From Ruminococcaceae bacterium UBA1767 (GTDB taxonomy: Bacteria; Bacillota; Clostridia; Oscillospirales; Acutalibacteraceae): a stretch of DNA of 14,496 nucleotides. The stretch covers positions 21,969 to 36,464 of the forward strand of contig DCGX01000014.1 in assembly GCA_002315505.1 (NCBI GenBank), read 5' to 3'. Made by a program: the position numbers and the translations under genes. Under the pieces are notes generated by a model, which saw nothing but the letters and a program-made list of their open reading frames with translations, did not search any database and had not been told where the DNA came from. Numbering within the stretch: position 1 is the first letter of the stretch; every line of letters begins with the position of its first letter. Below, piece after piece: positions 1-6,428 of the stretch.

Positions 1-815
1 TGAATGAGCAAATCAAGTCCGCCCTGCTCAATTCCGAGGTCTGCAAGGAACATTTCCTTTTCTTCCTTGTCAAGGCTTGCGATTTCAGCCTCCATCTCAG
101 CACAAATCGGGAGCACCTGTGAGTTTTCTGTCTTTGCAATTTCGCAAACAGCGTTGAAATTCTTGTTGGTGTTGATACTGCTTGCAAAATCTTCTTCGCT
201 CATGTTACAAGCATAGATAACCGGCTTTGTTGTGAGCAATGCCATGTCCTTAAGAACCTCAAGCTCGTCATCGTCAGCCTCAATACTTCTTGCACAAAGG
301 CCGTTTTCAAGATGGTCCTTTAATCTTTTAAGGAAATCAAGCTCCTTTGCAAGGCTCTTGTCACCCTTGAGAGCCTTGGTTGTACGGTCAATTCTTCTGT
401 CAACCATTTCGATATCCGAGAAAATAAGCTCAAGGTTGATTGTTTCAATATCTCTTGCAGGGTCAATGCTTCCCTCGACGTGAACGATATCCGTACCCTC
501 AAAGCAACGTACAACGTGGATGATTGCATCTGTTTCACGGATGTGAGAGAGGAACTTGTTGCCGAGACCTTCACCCTTTGATGCGCCTTTTACAAGACCT
601 GCAATGTCAACGAACTCGATAACGGCAGGAGTGATTTTAGCGGGCTTATACATTTCAACGAGTGCATCAATTCTTGAATCGGGAACCGCAACAACACCGA
701 CATTCGGCTCAATTGTGCAGAACGGATAGTTTGCGGACTGTGCACCTGCGTTTGTGATTGCGTTAAAAAGTGTACTTTTGCCGACATTCGGCAAACCTAC
801 AATACCTAATTTCAT
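1..815 (-). CDS. ychF: Redox-regulated/ribosome-binding ATPase YchF (OLA1 family), partial
   Basis: This is a universally conserved P-loop ATPase of the Obg/TRAFAC class that binds ribosomes and is linked to translation quality control and stress responses. Reading the minus strand from ATG 813-815 gives 271 uninterrupted codons before the window edge. The full family length is about 365, so the C-terminal part including most of the TGS domain is missing. Visible motifs are the P-loop GLPNVGKST at residues 7-15, the DIAGLVKGASKGEG switch II region from residue 70, and NMSE at residues 204-207 in place of the GTP-specifying NKxD. The NxxE form is the known hallmark of ATP preference in this family. 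The start is supported by AGGAAG a few bases upstream on the minus strand. It has its own promoter and is divergent from the infC operon. I am very confident of the family. Confidence 0.96.
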   Translation of the reverse strand, partial: MKLGIVGLPNVGKSTLFNAITNAGAQSANYPFCTIEPNVGVVAVPDSRIDALVEMYKPAKITPAVIEFVDIAGLVKGASKGEGLGNKFLSHIRETDAIIHVVRCFEGTDIVHVEGSIDPARDIETINLELIFSDIEMVDRRIDRTTKALKGDKSLAKELDFLKRLKDHLENGLCARSIEADDDELEVLKDMALLTTKPVIYACNMSEEDFASSINTNKNFNAVCEIAKTENSQVLPICAEMEAEIASLDKEEKEMFLADLGIEQGGLDLLI

Positions 816-849
816 AAAGTTACTTCCTTTAACAAATAATACAAGTGAT

Positions 850-878
850 ATTATAATGTAATAACAGGAAAAATTCAA
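850..878 (-). promoter_or_regulatory. Sigma-A type promoter for ychF
   Basis: On the minus strand there is TTGAAT (873-878) as the -35 element and a perfect TATAAT (850-855) as the -10 element, separated by exactly 17 bp. The expected transcription start is near 843, giving a 5' UTR of about 28 nt that contains the AGGAAG ribosome binding site. This is seen directly in the sequence; activity is inferred. Confidence 0.85.
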
Positions 879-908
879 CACATAATAAAGAAAATTTTGA
901 AAAAGCTA

Positions 909-936
909 TTGACAAACAGAAAGTTTGTGGTAGAAT
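909..936 (+). promoter_or_regulatory. Sigma-A type promoter for the infC-rpmI-rplT operon
   Basis: There is a perfect TTGACA -35 element (909-914), a 16 bp spacer, and TAGAAT as the -10 element (931-936) preceded by TGG, which makes an extended -10 (TGn). Transcription would start near 943. It lies back to back with the ychF promoter; the two -35 elements are about 30 bp apart. The transcript then begins with a leader of roughly 150 nt before infC. Confidence 0.85.
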
Positions 937-955
937 GTCAGTACAACAAAGAGGA

Positions 956-1060
956 ATGGAATGTTCCCACCTTAACGGTTTCGTCCGTGCGGTCAATATT
1001 TGCGAAGAGTATTATTATGAGCAAGTAGGCACGGATAGGTATGTTCCATCCGTGCTTTAG
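956..1060 (+). CDS. Possible leader ORF of 34 codons overlapping the attenuator
   Basis: ATG at 956-958 opens a 34-codon frame that crosses both competing stem arms and stops with TAG at 1058-1060, inside the terminator's U-tract. It contains three consecutive tyrosine codons (TAT TAT TAT) at 1010-1018. The ribosome binding site is poor for this start: AGAGG ends at 954, only one base before the ATG. That same AGAGG is better spaced (6 nt) for the next ATG at 961, which reads only four codons (stop at 973-975). Known L20 leaders act without a leader peptide, so this frame may be chance. No homology is recognised. Confidence 0.2.
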   Translation: MECSHLNGFVRAVNICEEYYYEQVGTDRYVPSVL

Positions 1061-1067
1061 TTTATTT
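1029..1067 (+). terminator. Intrinsic terminator (attenuator) in the infC leader
   Basis: A perfect 8 bp stem, GCACGGAT (1029-1036) with ATCCGTGC (1048-1055), can be extended past a bulged A by GG (1038-1039)/CC (1046-1047), leaving a 6-base loop. It is followed by TTTAGTTTATTT (1056-1067). The U-tract is interrupted, as expected for a conditional terminator. It lies about 25 bases before the infC start codon, and an upstream antiterminator arm competes for its 5' half. Confidence 0.82.
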
Positions 1068-1077
1068 CAGAGCATTT

Positions 1078-1094
1078 GGAGGTGCTTTAATATC
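1078..1094 (+). promoter_or_regulatory. Ribosome binding site that fixes infC initiation at ATC
   Basis: GGAGGTG (1078-1084) is a near-perfect Shine-Dalgarno sequence. Seven bases later the in-frame codon is ATC (1092-1094), and no ATG, GTG or TTG lies in the usual window. infC genes are well known to start at AUU or similar non-AUG codons, which lets IF3 repress its own translation. Confidence 0.85.
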
Positions 1095-1610
1095 AGTACG
1101 AAAGAAACTCAGATTAACGAAGAAATCCGTGACAAGGAAGTCAGAGTAATCGACACAGACGGAACTCAGCTCGGTGTTATGCCGATTGAAGAAGCAATGC
1201 GTCTTGCAGAAGAGAAGAGCACAGATCTTGTTAAAATTGCTCCGCAGGCAAAGCCGCCTGTTTGCAAGATTATGGATTTCGGCAAGTATCGCTTTGAACA
1301 GGCAAAGCGTGAAAAAGAGGCCAAAAAGAATCAGAGAGTTATCGAGGTTAAGGAAGTTCGCTTATCTTTGAACATTGACACCCACGACTTTGAAACAAAA
1401 GCTACACAGGCAATCAAGTTCCTCAAGAGCGGAAACAGAGTAAAGGTTTCAATCAGATTCAGAGGTAGAGAAATGGCTCATCCGGAGAACGGACTTGTTA
1501 CAATGAGCAAGTTTGCCGAAGCATGTAGTGAATTCGGAACAGTGGAAAAGCCGGCAAAACTTGAAGGCCGTTCAATGCTGATGTTTTTAGCAGCCAAATC
1601 ATCTAAGTAA
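1092..1610 (+). CDS. infC: Translation initiation factor IF-3 (ATC start codon)
   Basis: IF3 binds the 30S subunit, prevents premature 50S joining and proofreads the start codon and initiator tRNA. From ATC 1092 the protein is 172 aa, close to other IF3 proteins (about 165-180). The N-domain begins INEEIRDKEVRVID at residue 8 with GVMPIEEAMRLAEE following. The linker is rich in basic residues (YRFEQAKREKEAKK), and the C-domain carries EVRLSLNIDTHDFETK, VKVSIRFRGREM and the ending RSMLMFLAAK. An ATG at 1041 is in frame but lies in the loop of the leader terminator with no Shine-Dalgarno, so it is not used here. The gene is first in an operon with rpmI (20 nt gap) and rplT. Expression is probably controlled twice: by the attenuator, and by IF3 discrimination against its own ATC start. 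Confidence 0.96.
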   Translation: MSTKETQINEEIRDKEVRVIDTDGTQLGVMPIEEAMRLAEEKSTDLVKIAPQAKPPVCKIMDFGKYRFEQAKREKEAKKNQRVIEVKEVRLSLNIDTHDFETKATQAIKFLKSGNRVKVSIRFRGREMAHPENGLVTMSKFAEACSEFGTVEKPAKLEGRSMLMFLAAKSSK

Positions 1611-1630
1611 TTTATAAGGAGGAAAAAATT

Positions 1631-1828
1631 ATGCCTAAAATTAAAACTCACAGCGGTGCAAAGAAGCGCTTTAAGCTTTCTAAGAATGGTAAGCCAATCC
1701 GTGGACACGCAAACAAGTCACACATCCTCAACAAGAAGACAACAAAGCGTAAGAGAGGTCTTCGCCAGACAGTTGTTGCTGATACAACAAATGTTAAGCA
1801 GATCAAGCGTCTTATCCCTTACAAATAA
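1631..1828 (+). CDS. rpmI: 50S ribosomal protein L35
   Basis: This is a small, very basic 65-residue protein of the large ribosomal subunit, and the length is exactly typical for L35. The N-terminus MPKIKTHSGAKKRFK, the central HILNKKTTKRKRGLR and the C-terminus KQIKRLIPYK are diagnostic. It has a strong AAGGAGG ribosome binding site immediately upstream. It is the middle gene of infC-rpmI-rplT, with 20 nt after infC and 42 nt before rplT. In this operon L35 is normally co-expressed with L20, and both are needed for 50S assembly. Confidence 0.98.
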   Translation: MPKIKTHSGAKKRFKLSKNGKPIRGHANKSHILNKKTTKRKRGLRQTVVADTTNVKQIKRLIPYK

Positions 1829-1870
1829 TTAAGAAAATCGAATTAGTTTTAAAATTGGAGGTAACTTACC

Positions 1871-2227
1871 ATGGCTCGTATTAAAGGTGCTACCATGACT
1901 CGTAAGAGAAGAAATAAAGTAATGAAAATGGCTAAGGGCTATTATGGCTCAAAATCAAGCCTTTTCAAGACCGCTAAGCAGGCTGTAATGAAGTCAGGCC
2001 AGTACGCTTACATCGGTCGTAAGCAGAAGAAGAGAGATTTCCGTCGTCTTTGGATTACAAGAATCTCAGCTGCTTGTAAGCTCAACGGTATGAACTACTC
2101 AACATTTATGAATGGCCTTAACAAGGCAGGCATTGAGCTTAACAGAAAGATGCTCTCAGAGATCGCAATCGCTGATCCTGCAGCATTCACCGCTCTCACA
2201 GAGAAAGCAAAGGAAGCTCTTAAATAA
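1871..2227 (+). CDS. rplT: 50S ribosomal protein L20
   Basis: A 118-residue basic protein needed early in 50S assembly, where it binds 23S rRNA domain II. It is also the expected autogenous repressor acting on the infC leader of this operon. It shows MARIKGATMTRKRRNKVMKMAKGYYGSKS-type family sequence at the N-terminus (extended RNA-binding tail), then YAYIGRKQKKRDFRRLWITR at residues 46-65 and the globular C-terminal half with LNRKMLSEIA. The C-domain is the part known to bind the operator RNA. It has a strong TTGGAGGT ribosome binding site and an ATG start. The operon ends 9 bases later in a strong terminator. Confidence 0.98.
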   Translation: MARIKGATMTRKRRNKVMKMAKGYYGSKSSLFKTAKQAVMKSGQYAYIGRKQKKRDFRRLWITRISAACKLNGMNYSTFMNGLNKAGIELNRKMLSEIAIADPAAFTALTEKAKEALK

Positions 2228-2235
2228 GTTTTTAA

Positions 2236-2272
2236 TCACGCCCCTTAACTGGGGGCGTGAATTTGTCTTTTT
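2236..2272 (+). terminator. Intrinsic terminator after rplT
   Basis: A 9 bp GC-rich stem, TCACGCCCC (2236-2244) with GGGGCGTGA (2252-2260), has a 7-base loop and is followed by ATTTGTCTTTTT. This is the natural end of the infC operon. The next gene begins 48 bases further on. Confidence 0.9.
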
Positions 2273-2319
2273 ATAGGTACGCATTTTGTCGGTGTTTTTG
2301 TCGGAATCGGAGGTCGCAA

Positions 2320-3099
2320 ATGGAACATCTGAGTGCAAAATCAAATGAAAAAATCAAGGCTGCAATCAATATTCGTGACAGCTCATCTGCACGAAACGAG
2401 AGCGGTTTGTTCTTCGTTGAGGGTGCAAGACTCTGCTCGGATGCGGCTGAAAATTCGCCTGTTTTCAGAGCTTTTTTCACTTCATCTGCGTTGAAAAAAT
2501 ATGCGGACAAGTGCGAAATAATACTTAAAAAAGCAGAAGAATGCTATGAAATTTCAGATGAAATTGCAGGAAAAATGTCCGACACAAAAAATCCGCAGGG
2601 TGTGTTTTGTGTATGCAGATTTCCACAGTCTGTGCAAAATAATTCGTTGAAAAGCGGAAAATATATAATGCTCGAGAATGTTCAGGACCCGTCAAATCTC
2701 GGTGCAATCAGCAGAACGGCTGAGGCAATCGGAATTGACGGAATGATAGTCTGCGGCGGCTGTGATATTTACAATCCGAAGGCTTTACGTGCGTCAATGG
2801 GTTCTGCTTTGAGATTGAATATAATAAGCTGTACTGATGTGCTCACTTTCCTTGACAATGCTAAGAAAAGAGGCTTCCTTACTCTTGCATCGACTCCGTC
2901 AACGGACAGTGTTCCGATAAGCGAAATTGATATGAACGGTTCGGTTATCTGTATTGTCGGCAACGAGGGTAACGGAATTACGAAGGAAACAATGGATGCC
3001 TGCGACAAAAGGGTTACAATACCTATGGGCGGTCGTGCCGAATCGCTCAATGCATCAACGGCGGCGGCTATACTTATCTGGGAAATGGTGAGAAAATGA
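2320..3099 (+). CDS. TrmH/SpoU (SPOUT) family RNA 2'-O-methyltransferase
   Basis: It transfers a methyl group from S-adenosylmethionine to a ribose 2'-OH, probably in 23S rRNA. From ATG 2320 it is 259 aa. An N-terminal substrate-binding L30e-like domain (FVEG at 32-35) precedes the SPOUT knot. Motif 1 is NVQDPSNLGAISRTAEA from residue 120, with the likely catalytic R132. Motif 2 is GNEGNGI at 214-220, and motif 3 is IPMGGRAESLNAS at 234-246. The start is set by GGAGGT at 2309-2314; an in-frame GTG at 2257 lies inside the rplT terminator and is rejected. B. subtilis has a related gene, ysgA (RlmP, A-loop Gm2553), near its infC-rplT region, so that is the best functional guess; RlmB or another SPOUT specificity is possible. 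I see no clear promoter of its own. It overlaps dprA by 4 nt. Confidence 0.93.
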   Translation: MEHLSAKSNEKIKAAINIRDSSSARNESGLFFVEGARLCSDAAENSPVFRAFFTSSALKKYADKCEIILKKAEECYEISDEIAGKMSDTKNPQGVFCVCRFPQSVQNNSLKSGKYIMLENVQDPSNLGAISRTAEAIGIDGMIVCGGCDIYNPKALRASMGSALRLNIISCTDVLTFLDNAKKRGFLTLASTPSTDSVPISEIDMNGSVICIVGNEGNGITKETMDACDKRVTIPMGGRAESLNASTAAAILIWEMVRK

Positions 3100-4298
3100 A
3101 CGATAAAAAATATTGGGTATGGCTTCAATGTGCGCTCGGAACAGGGGATAATATTAAGGCTGACGGCATTATTTCTTACTTCGGAAATGCAAAGAGCGTA
3201 TATTTTGCAGGCGAGCAGGAATGGAAAATCTCGGGTGTTTTTACACCTGCACAGATAAAAAAGCTTTTAAACACAAAGCCTGATGTGGCAGAAAAAATTG
3301 TGAAGCAGTGCGCTTTGAAGGGCTGGAAGATTGTAACTCCGGAGGACGAGGGAGAATATCCGTCTATGCTTTTCAAACTGCCTAATTTACCGCTGGTACT
3401 TTATGTTGACGGTGATTTGGACTGTTTGAAAAACAGAATTACGGTTGCGATTGTCGGTTCAAGAGATGCTACGAGAAACAGCGTTTGTATTGCAAGGGCG
3501 CTTTCCTCTTCAATGGCGAAGGCAGGAGCGGTAATTGTCAGCGGAGGTGCACTCGGCATAGACAGTGCCGCACATAACGGTGCACTCGATGAGAATTCAA
3601 AAACCGTTGCTGTGCTCGGTTGCGGATTTAACAGCAACTATCTTGTGTCTAACAGGGAGCTTCGCAGTGTGATTAAAGATAACGGAGCACTTGTTACAGA
3701 ATATCCGCCAGATACGGAAGCTCTCGGCAGAAATTTTCCGTACAGAAACAGACTCATTTCGGGACTTGCCTACGGGGTTGTGGTTATTGAGGCAGGAGAA
3801 AGAAGCGGTTCACTTTCCACAGCAAGATGGGCTGTCGAACAGGGCAGAGATGTTTTTGCGGTTCCGGGAGATATTACTTCAGGACTTCATGCAGGAACAA
3901 ACCGACTTATCCACGATGGCGCAAAAACTGTACTTTCTGCAATGGATGTACTCGAGGAATATGCAAATATTTACCCCGAATTGCTCGATTATGAGAAAAT
4001 AGATAAAAAATTGAAAATGAAAACCTATGCCGACCCTCCCACACACAAGCCGCTTACCGATAATCCGGAAAAGCAGGAGAAGGGCGAAGCAAAGTTTATT
4101 TTGTCACCGGAACCTGCGTTGCTGAGTGAAAGCGCAAAGCTCGTTTACAGAGCCTTTGACACACAGCTTATGCAGGCGGAGGAATTAATCATGAAATCAA
4201 AGCTCAGCACAGTTGACTTTATGTCGGCAATAACTGAGATGGAAATATTAGGACTTGTCGAGCCGATGCCCGGCAAGATATACAAACTGAAGAATTAA
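3096..4298 (+). CDS. dprA: DNA-processing protein DprA (Smf)
   Basis: DprA binds incoming single-stranded DNA and loads RecA during natural transformation, and it is conserved even in bacteria not known to be competent. The 400-aa protein has an N-terminal helical SAM-like part (about 1-100) and an extended Rossmann fold. That fold contains VGSRDATR (GSR at 121-123), SGGALGIDSAAH (149-160), GCGFN and PPDTEALGRNFPYRNRLISG, followed by EAGERSGSLSTARWAVEQGR and VPGDITSGLHAGTNRLIHDGA. The C-terminus (about 335-400) looks like the DprA winged helix. Its ATG overlaps the stop of the methyltransferase gene (ATGA), and topA follows 12 nt later. The order dprA-topA-trmFO is standard in Firmicutes. All key motifs appear intact. 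Confidence 0.96.
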   Translation: MNDKKYWVWLQCALGTGDNIKADGIISYFGNAKSVYFAGEQEWKISGVFTPAQIKKLLNTKPDVAEKIVKQCALKGWKIVTPEDEGEYPSMLFKLPNLPLVLYVDGDLDCLKNRITVAIVGSRDATRNSVCIARALSSSMAKAGAVIVSGGALGIDSAAHNGALDENSKTVAVLGCGFNSNYLVSNRELRSVIKDNGALVTEYPPDTEALGRNFPYRNRLISGLAYGVVVIEAGERSGSLSTARWAVEQGRDVFAVPGDITSGLHAGTNRLIHDGAKTVLSAMDVLEEYANIYPELLDYEKIDKKLKMKTYADPPTHKPLTDNPEKQEKGEAKFILSPEPALLSESAKLVYRAFDTQLMQAEELIMKSKLSTVDFMSAITEMEILGLVEPMPGKIYKLKN

Positions 4299-4310
4299 AG
4301 GATGATTTTT

Positions 4311-6428
4311 ATGTCAAAGCTTTTAATAGTTGAGTCACCGACAAAGGTGAAAACAATTAAAAAATATCTTGGCGCAGGCTATAACGTAACAGCATCAATG
4401 GGACACGTTCGTGACCTTCCTGCTGCAAAATTGAGTGTTGATGTCAAGAAGGATTTTGCTCCGAAATATGCAGTAATAAAGGGAAAGGAAAAGCTCGTCA
4501 AGGAACTTAAAGAGAAGGTTGCCGAAAGTGACGAGGTGCTTCTCGCAACTGACCCGGACCGTGAGGGAGAAGCTATTTCATGGCATCTTGCAACATTGCT
4601 TGAGCTTGATATGACCAAGGCAAACAGAGTTACATTCAACGAAATCACAAAAACAGGTATTGCAAACGGTATGAGCGCACCGAGAACAATCGATATGGAT
4701 CTCGTAAATGCTCAGCAGGCAAGACGAATTCTTGACAGACTTGTAGGCTATAAATTAAGCCCGTTTATTTCACAGAAAATTCGTCGCGGACTTTCCGCAG
4801 GACGTGTTCAGTCTGTTGCTGTTAAGCTCATTGTTGACAGAGAAAATGAAATCCGTGCCTTTGTGCCTGAGGAATACTGGAGCCTTGACGCAAAGTTTAT
4901 CACTCCTGCCCGAAAGAGCTTCTCAGCGGCATTTGTAGGTGACGAAACAGGCAAGATTAAGATTACAAACAAAGAGCAGGCAGACAAATATCTCAGCCGT
5001 CTTGACGGTGCAAAATATACTGTTACAGACATCAAAAAAGGCACAAGAAAGAAGAATCCCGCACCTCCGTTTATCACTTCAACTCTTCAACAGGAGGCAT
5101 CGAGAAAAATGGGCTTCCAGGCTCAGCGTACAATGCGCACCGCTCAGGAATTATACGAAGGTGTTGACATTGACGGAATCGGCACAACAGGTCTTATCAC
5201 ATATATGAGAACTGACTCTCTTCGTATTTCAGAAGAGGCAAGAGCCGCAACGAATCAGTTTATTCTCGACACCTACGGCGAGAAATATCTTCCCGAAAAG
5301 CCGAGATACTTCAAATCAAGAAATAACGCACAGGATGGTCACGAAGCAATCCGTCCGACAAATCCCGCACTTACTCCCGAAAAAGTCAAGAAAAATCTTT
5401 CATCTGACCAGTATAAGCTTTATACACTTATCTGGAAGAGATTTGTTGCAAGCCTTATGGCAACCTGTATTCAGAACACAGTTAAGGCTGAAATACAGGC
5501 TGTTACAGAGGGCATTGACGGATATTGCGTATTTTCTGCAGCCGGCTACAGCGTAAAGTTTGACGGATTTACAGTCCTTTACGAGGAGAGCACAGACGAA
5601 GAAAGCGACGAGGAGGGTAAGCTCCCCGAGTTGAAGGTTGGCGATAAGCTCAAGTTAAAGGAGCTTGCAGGCAATCAGCATTTCACTCAGCCGCCTGCAA
5701 GATATACTGAGGCTTCGCTCATCAAGGCTCTTGAAGAAAACGGTATCGGACGACCGAGTACGTATGCTACAATTATTACAACAATCGTTAAACGTGAATA
5801 TATAAAACGTCAGCAGAAAATTCTTCATCCGACAGAGCTTGGTGAGGCAATTACAAAGCTTCTCAATGAAAAATTCCCGAAAATCGTAAATACAAAGTTT
5901 ACGGCAGGAATGGAAACAAAGCTCGATGAAGTCGGCGAAGGCACAGAGGATTATATCGCAATGCTTCACGAATTCTATGATGATTTTGACAAAAATCTTT
6001 CAAAGGTCAAGGAAGAAATGAAGGATGTCAAAATTCAGCTTGAGGAAGACCAGACAGATATCCCGTGTGACAAATGCGGAAGAATGATGGTTATCAAGAC
6101 AGGTCGTTACGGTAAATTCCTCGCCTGCCCGGGCTATCCCGAGTGCAAAAACGCAAAGCCGCTTGTTACCCATACAAACGCAAAATGCCCTGTCTGCGGC
6201 GGTGAGGTAATCGAGAAGAAGTCAAAGAGAGGCTTCACATTCTACGGCTGCGGAAACTGGCCTGATTGCAATTTTATGACATGGGATAAGCCGACAGAAG
6301 AAAAATGTCCGAATTGCGGAAAGTCACTTTTCAAGCGCAAGGGTGGAATTATAGCCTGCCTTGATGAAAGCTGTGGCTTTGAAAAGAAAGCAGAAAGAAA
6401 AAAGAAAGACGCTGACAAAGATGAATAA
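4311..6428 (+). CDS. topA: DNA topoisomerase I (type IA)
   Basis: TopA relaxes negative supercoils by cutting one strand and forming a 5'-phosphotyrosyl link. From ATG 4311 it is 705 aa. The TOPRIM domain starts LLIVESPTKVKTIKKYLG (E8) and carries LATDPDREGEA with the metal-binding D81, D83 and E85. The active-site region is ITYMRTDSLRIS with catalytic Y298. The decatenation/gate region contains ENGIGRPSTYA. The C-terminus has three zinc-ribbon-like cysteine sets: CDKCGR/CPGYPEC, CPVCGG/CGNWPDC and CPNCGK/CLDESC. The start is chosen from AAAGGA at 4297-4302, 8 nt before ATG 4311; an ATG at 4302 would overlap that ribosome binding site. It is 12 nt after dprA and overlaps trmFO by 8 nt. Confidence 0.98.
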   Translation: MSKLLIVESPTKVKTIKKYLGAGYNVTASMGHVRDLPAAKLSVDVKKDFAPKYAVIKGKEKLVKELKEKVAESDEVLLATDPDREGEAISWHLATLLELDMTKANRVTFNEITKTGIANGMSAPRTIDMDLVNAQQARRILDRLVGYKLSPFISQKIRRGLSAGRVQSVAVKLIVDRENEIRAFVPEEYWSLDAKFITPARKSFSAAFVGDETGKIKITNKEQADKYLSRLDGAKYTVTDIKKGTRKKNPAPPFITSTLQQEASRKMGFQAQRTMRTAQELYEGVDIDGIGTTGLITYMRTDSLRISEEARAATNQFILDTYGEKYLPEKPRYFKSRNNAQDGHEAIRPTNPALTPEKVKKNLSSDQYKLYTLIWKRFVASLMATCIQNTVKAEIQAVTEGIDGYCVFSAAGYSVKFDGFTVLYEESTDEESDEEGKLPELKVGDKLKLKELAGNQHFTQPPARYTEASLIKALEENGIGRPSTYATIITTIVKREYIKRQQKILHPTELGEAITKLLNEKFPKIVNTKFTAGMETKLDEVGEGTEDYIAMLHEFYDDFDKNLSKVKEEMKDVKIQLEEDQTDIPCDKCGRMMVIKTGRYGKFLACPGYPECKNAKPLVTHTNAKCPVCGGEVIEKKSKRGFTFYGCGNWPDCNFMTWDKPTEEKCPNCGKSLFKRKGGIIACLDESCGFEKKAERKKKDADKDE

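Larger units (their letters stand above)
943..1067 (+). ncRNA. L20-leader-type cis-regulatory attenuator upstream of infC
   Basis: The 5' leader can form two exclusive structures. The segment 1029-1036 (GCACGGAT) can pair with the upstream TCCGTGC at 984-990 (7 Watson-Crick pairs plus a G-U at 983/1036), or with ATCCGTGC at 1048-1055 to form the terminator. In B. subtilis the infC-rpmI-rplT operon is known to be controlled by ribosomal protein L20, which binds the leader and promotes premature termination (Rfam L20_leader). Position, gene order and alternative pairing all fit that mechanism. I could not check the L20-binding, 23S-like fold. The exact 5' end is inferred from the promoter. Confidence 0.8.

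Noticed and set aside
1041..1091. ATG 1041 as the infC start
   Set aside because: It lies in the loop of the leader terminator, has no Shine-Dalgarno, and would add 17 residues not seen in IF3. The GGAGGTG at 1078 points to ATC 1092.
2257..2319. GTG 2257 as the start of the RNA methyltransferase
   Set aside because: It lies within the 3' arm of the rplT terminator; ATG 2320 has GGAGGT at 5 nt spacing and a family-like N-terminus.
4302..4310. ATG 4302 as the topA start
   Set aside because: It overlaps the AAAGGA ribosome binding site. ATG 4311 gives the standard MSKLLIVESP start at 8 nt spacing.
6361..6420. ATG 6361 as the trmFO start
   Set aside because: It would add a lysine-rich 20-residue tail translated from the topA 3' end; TrmFO proteins begin just before the FAD-binding strand.
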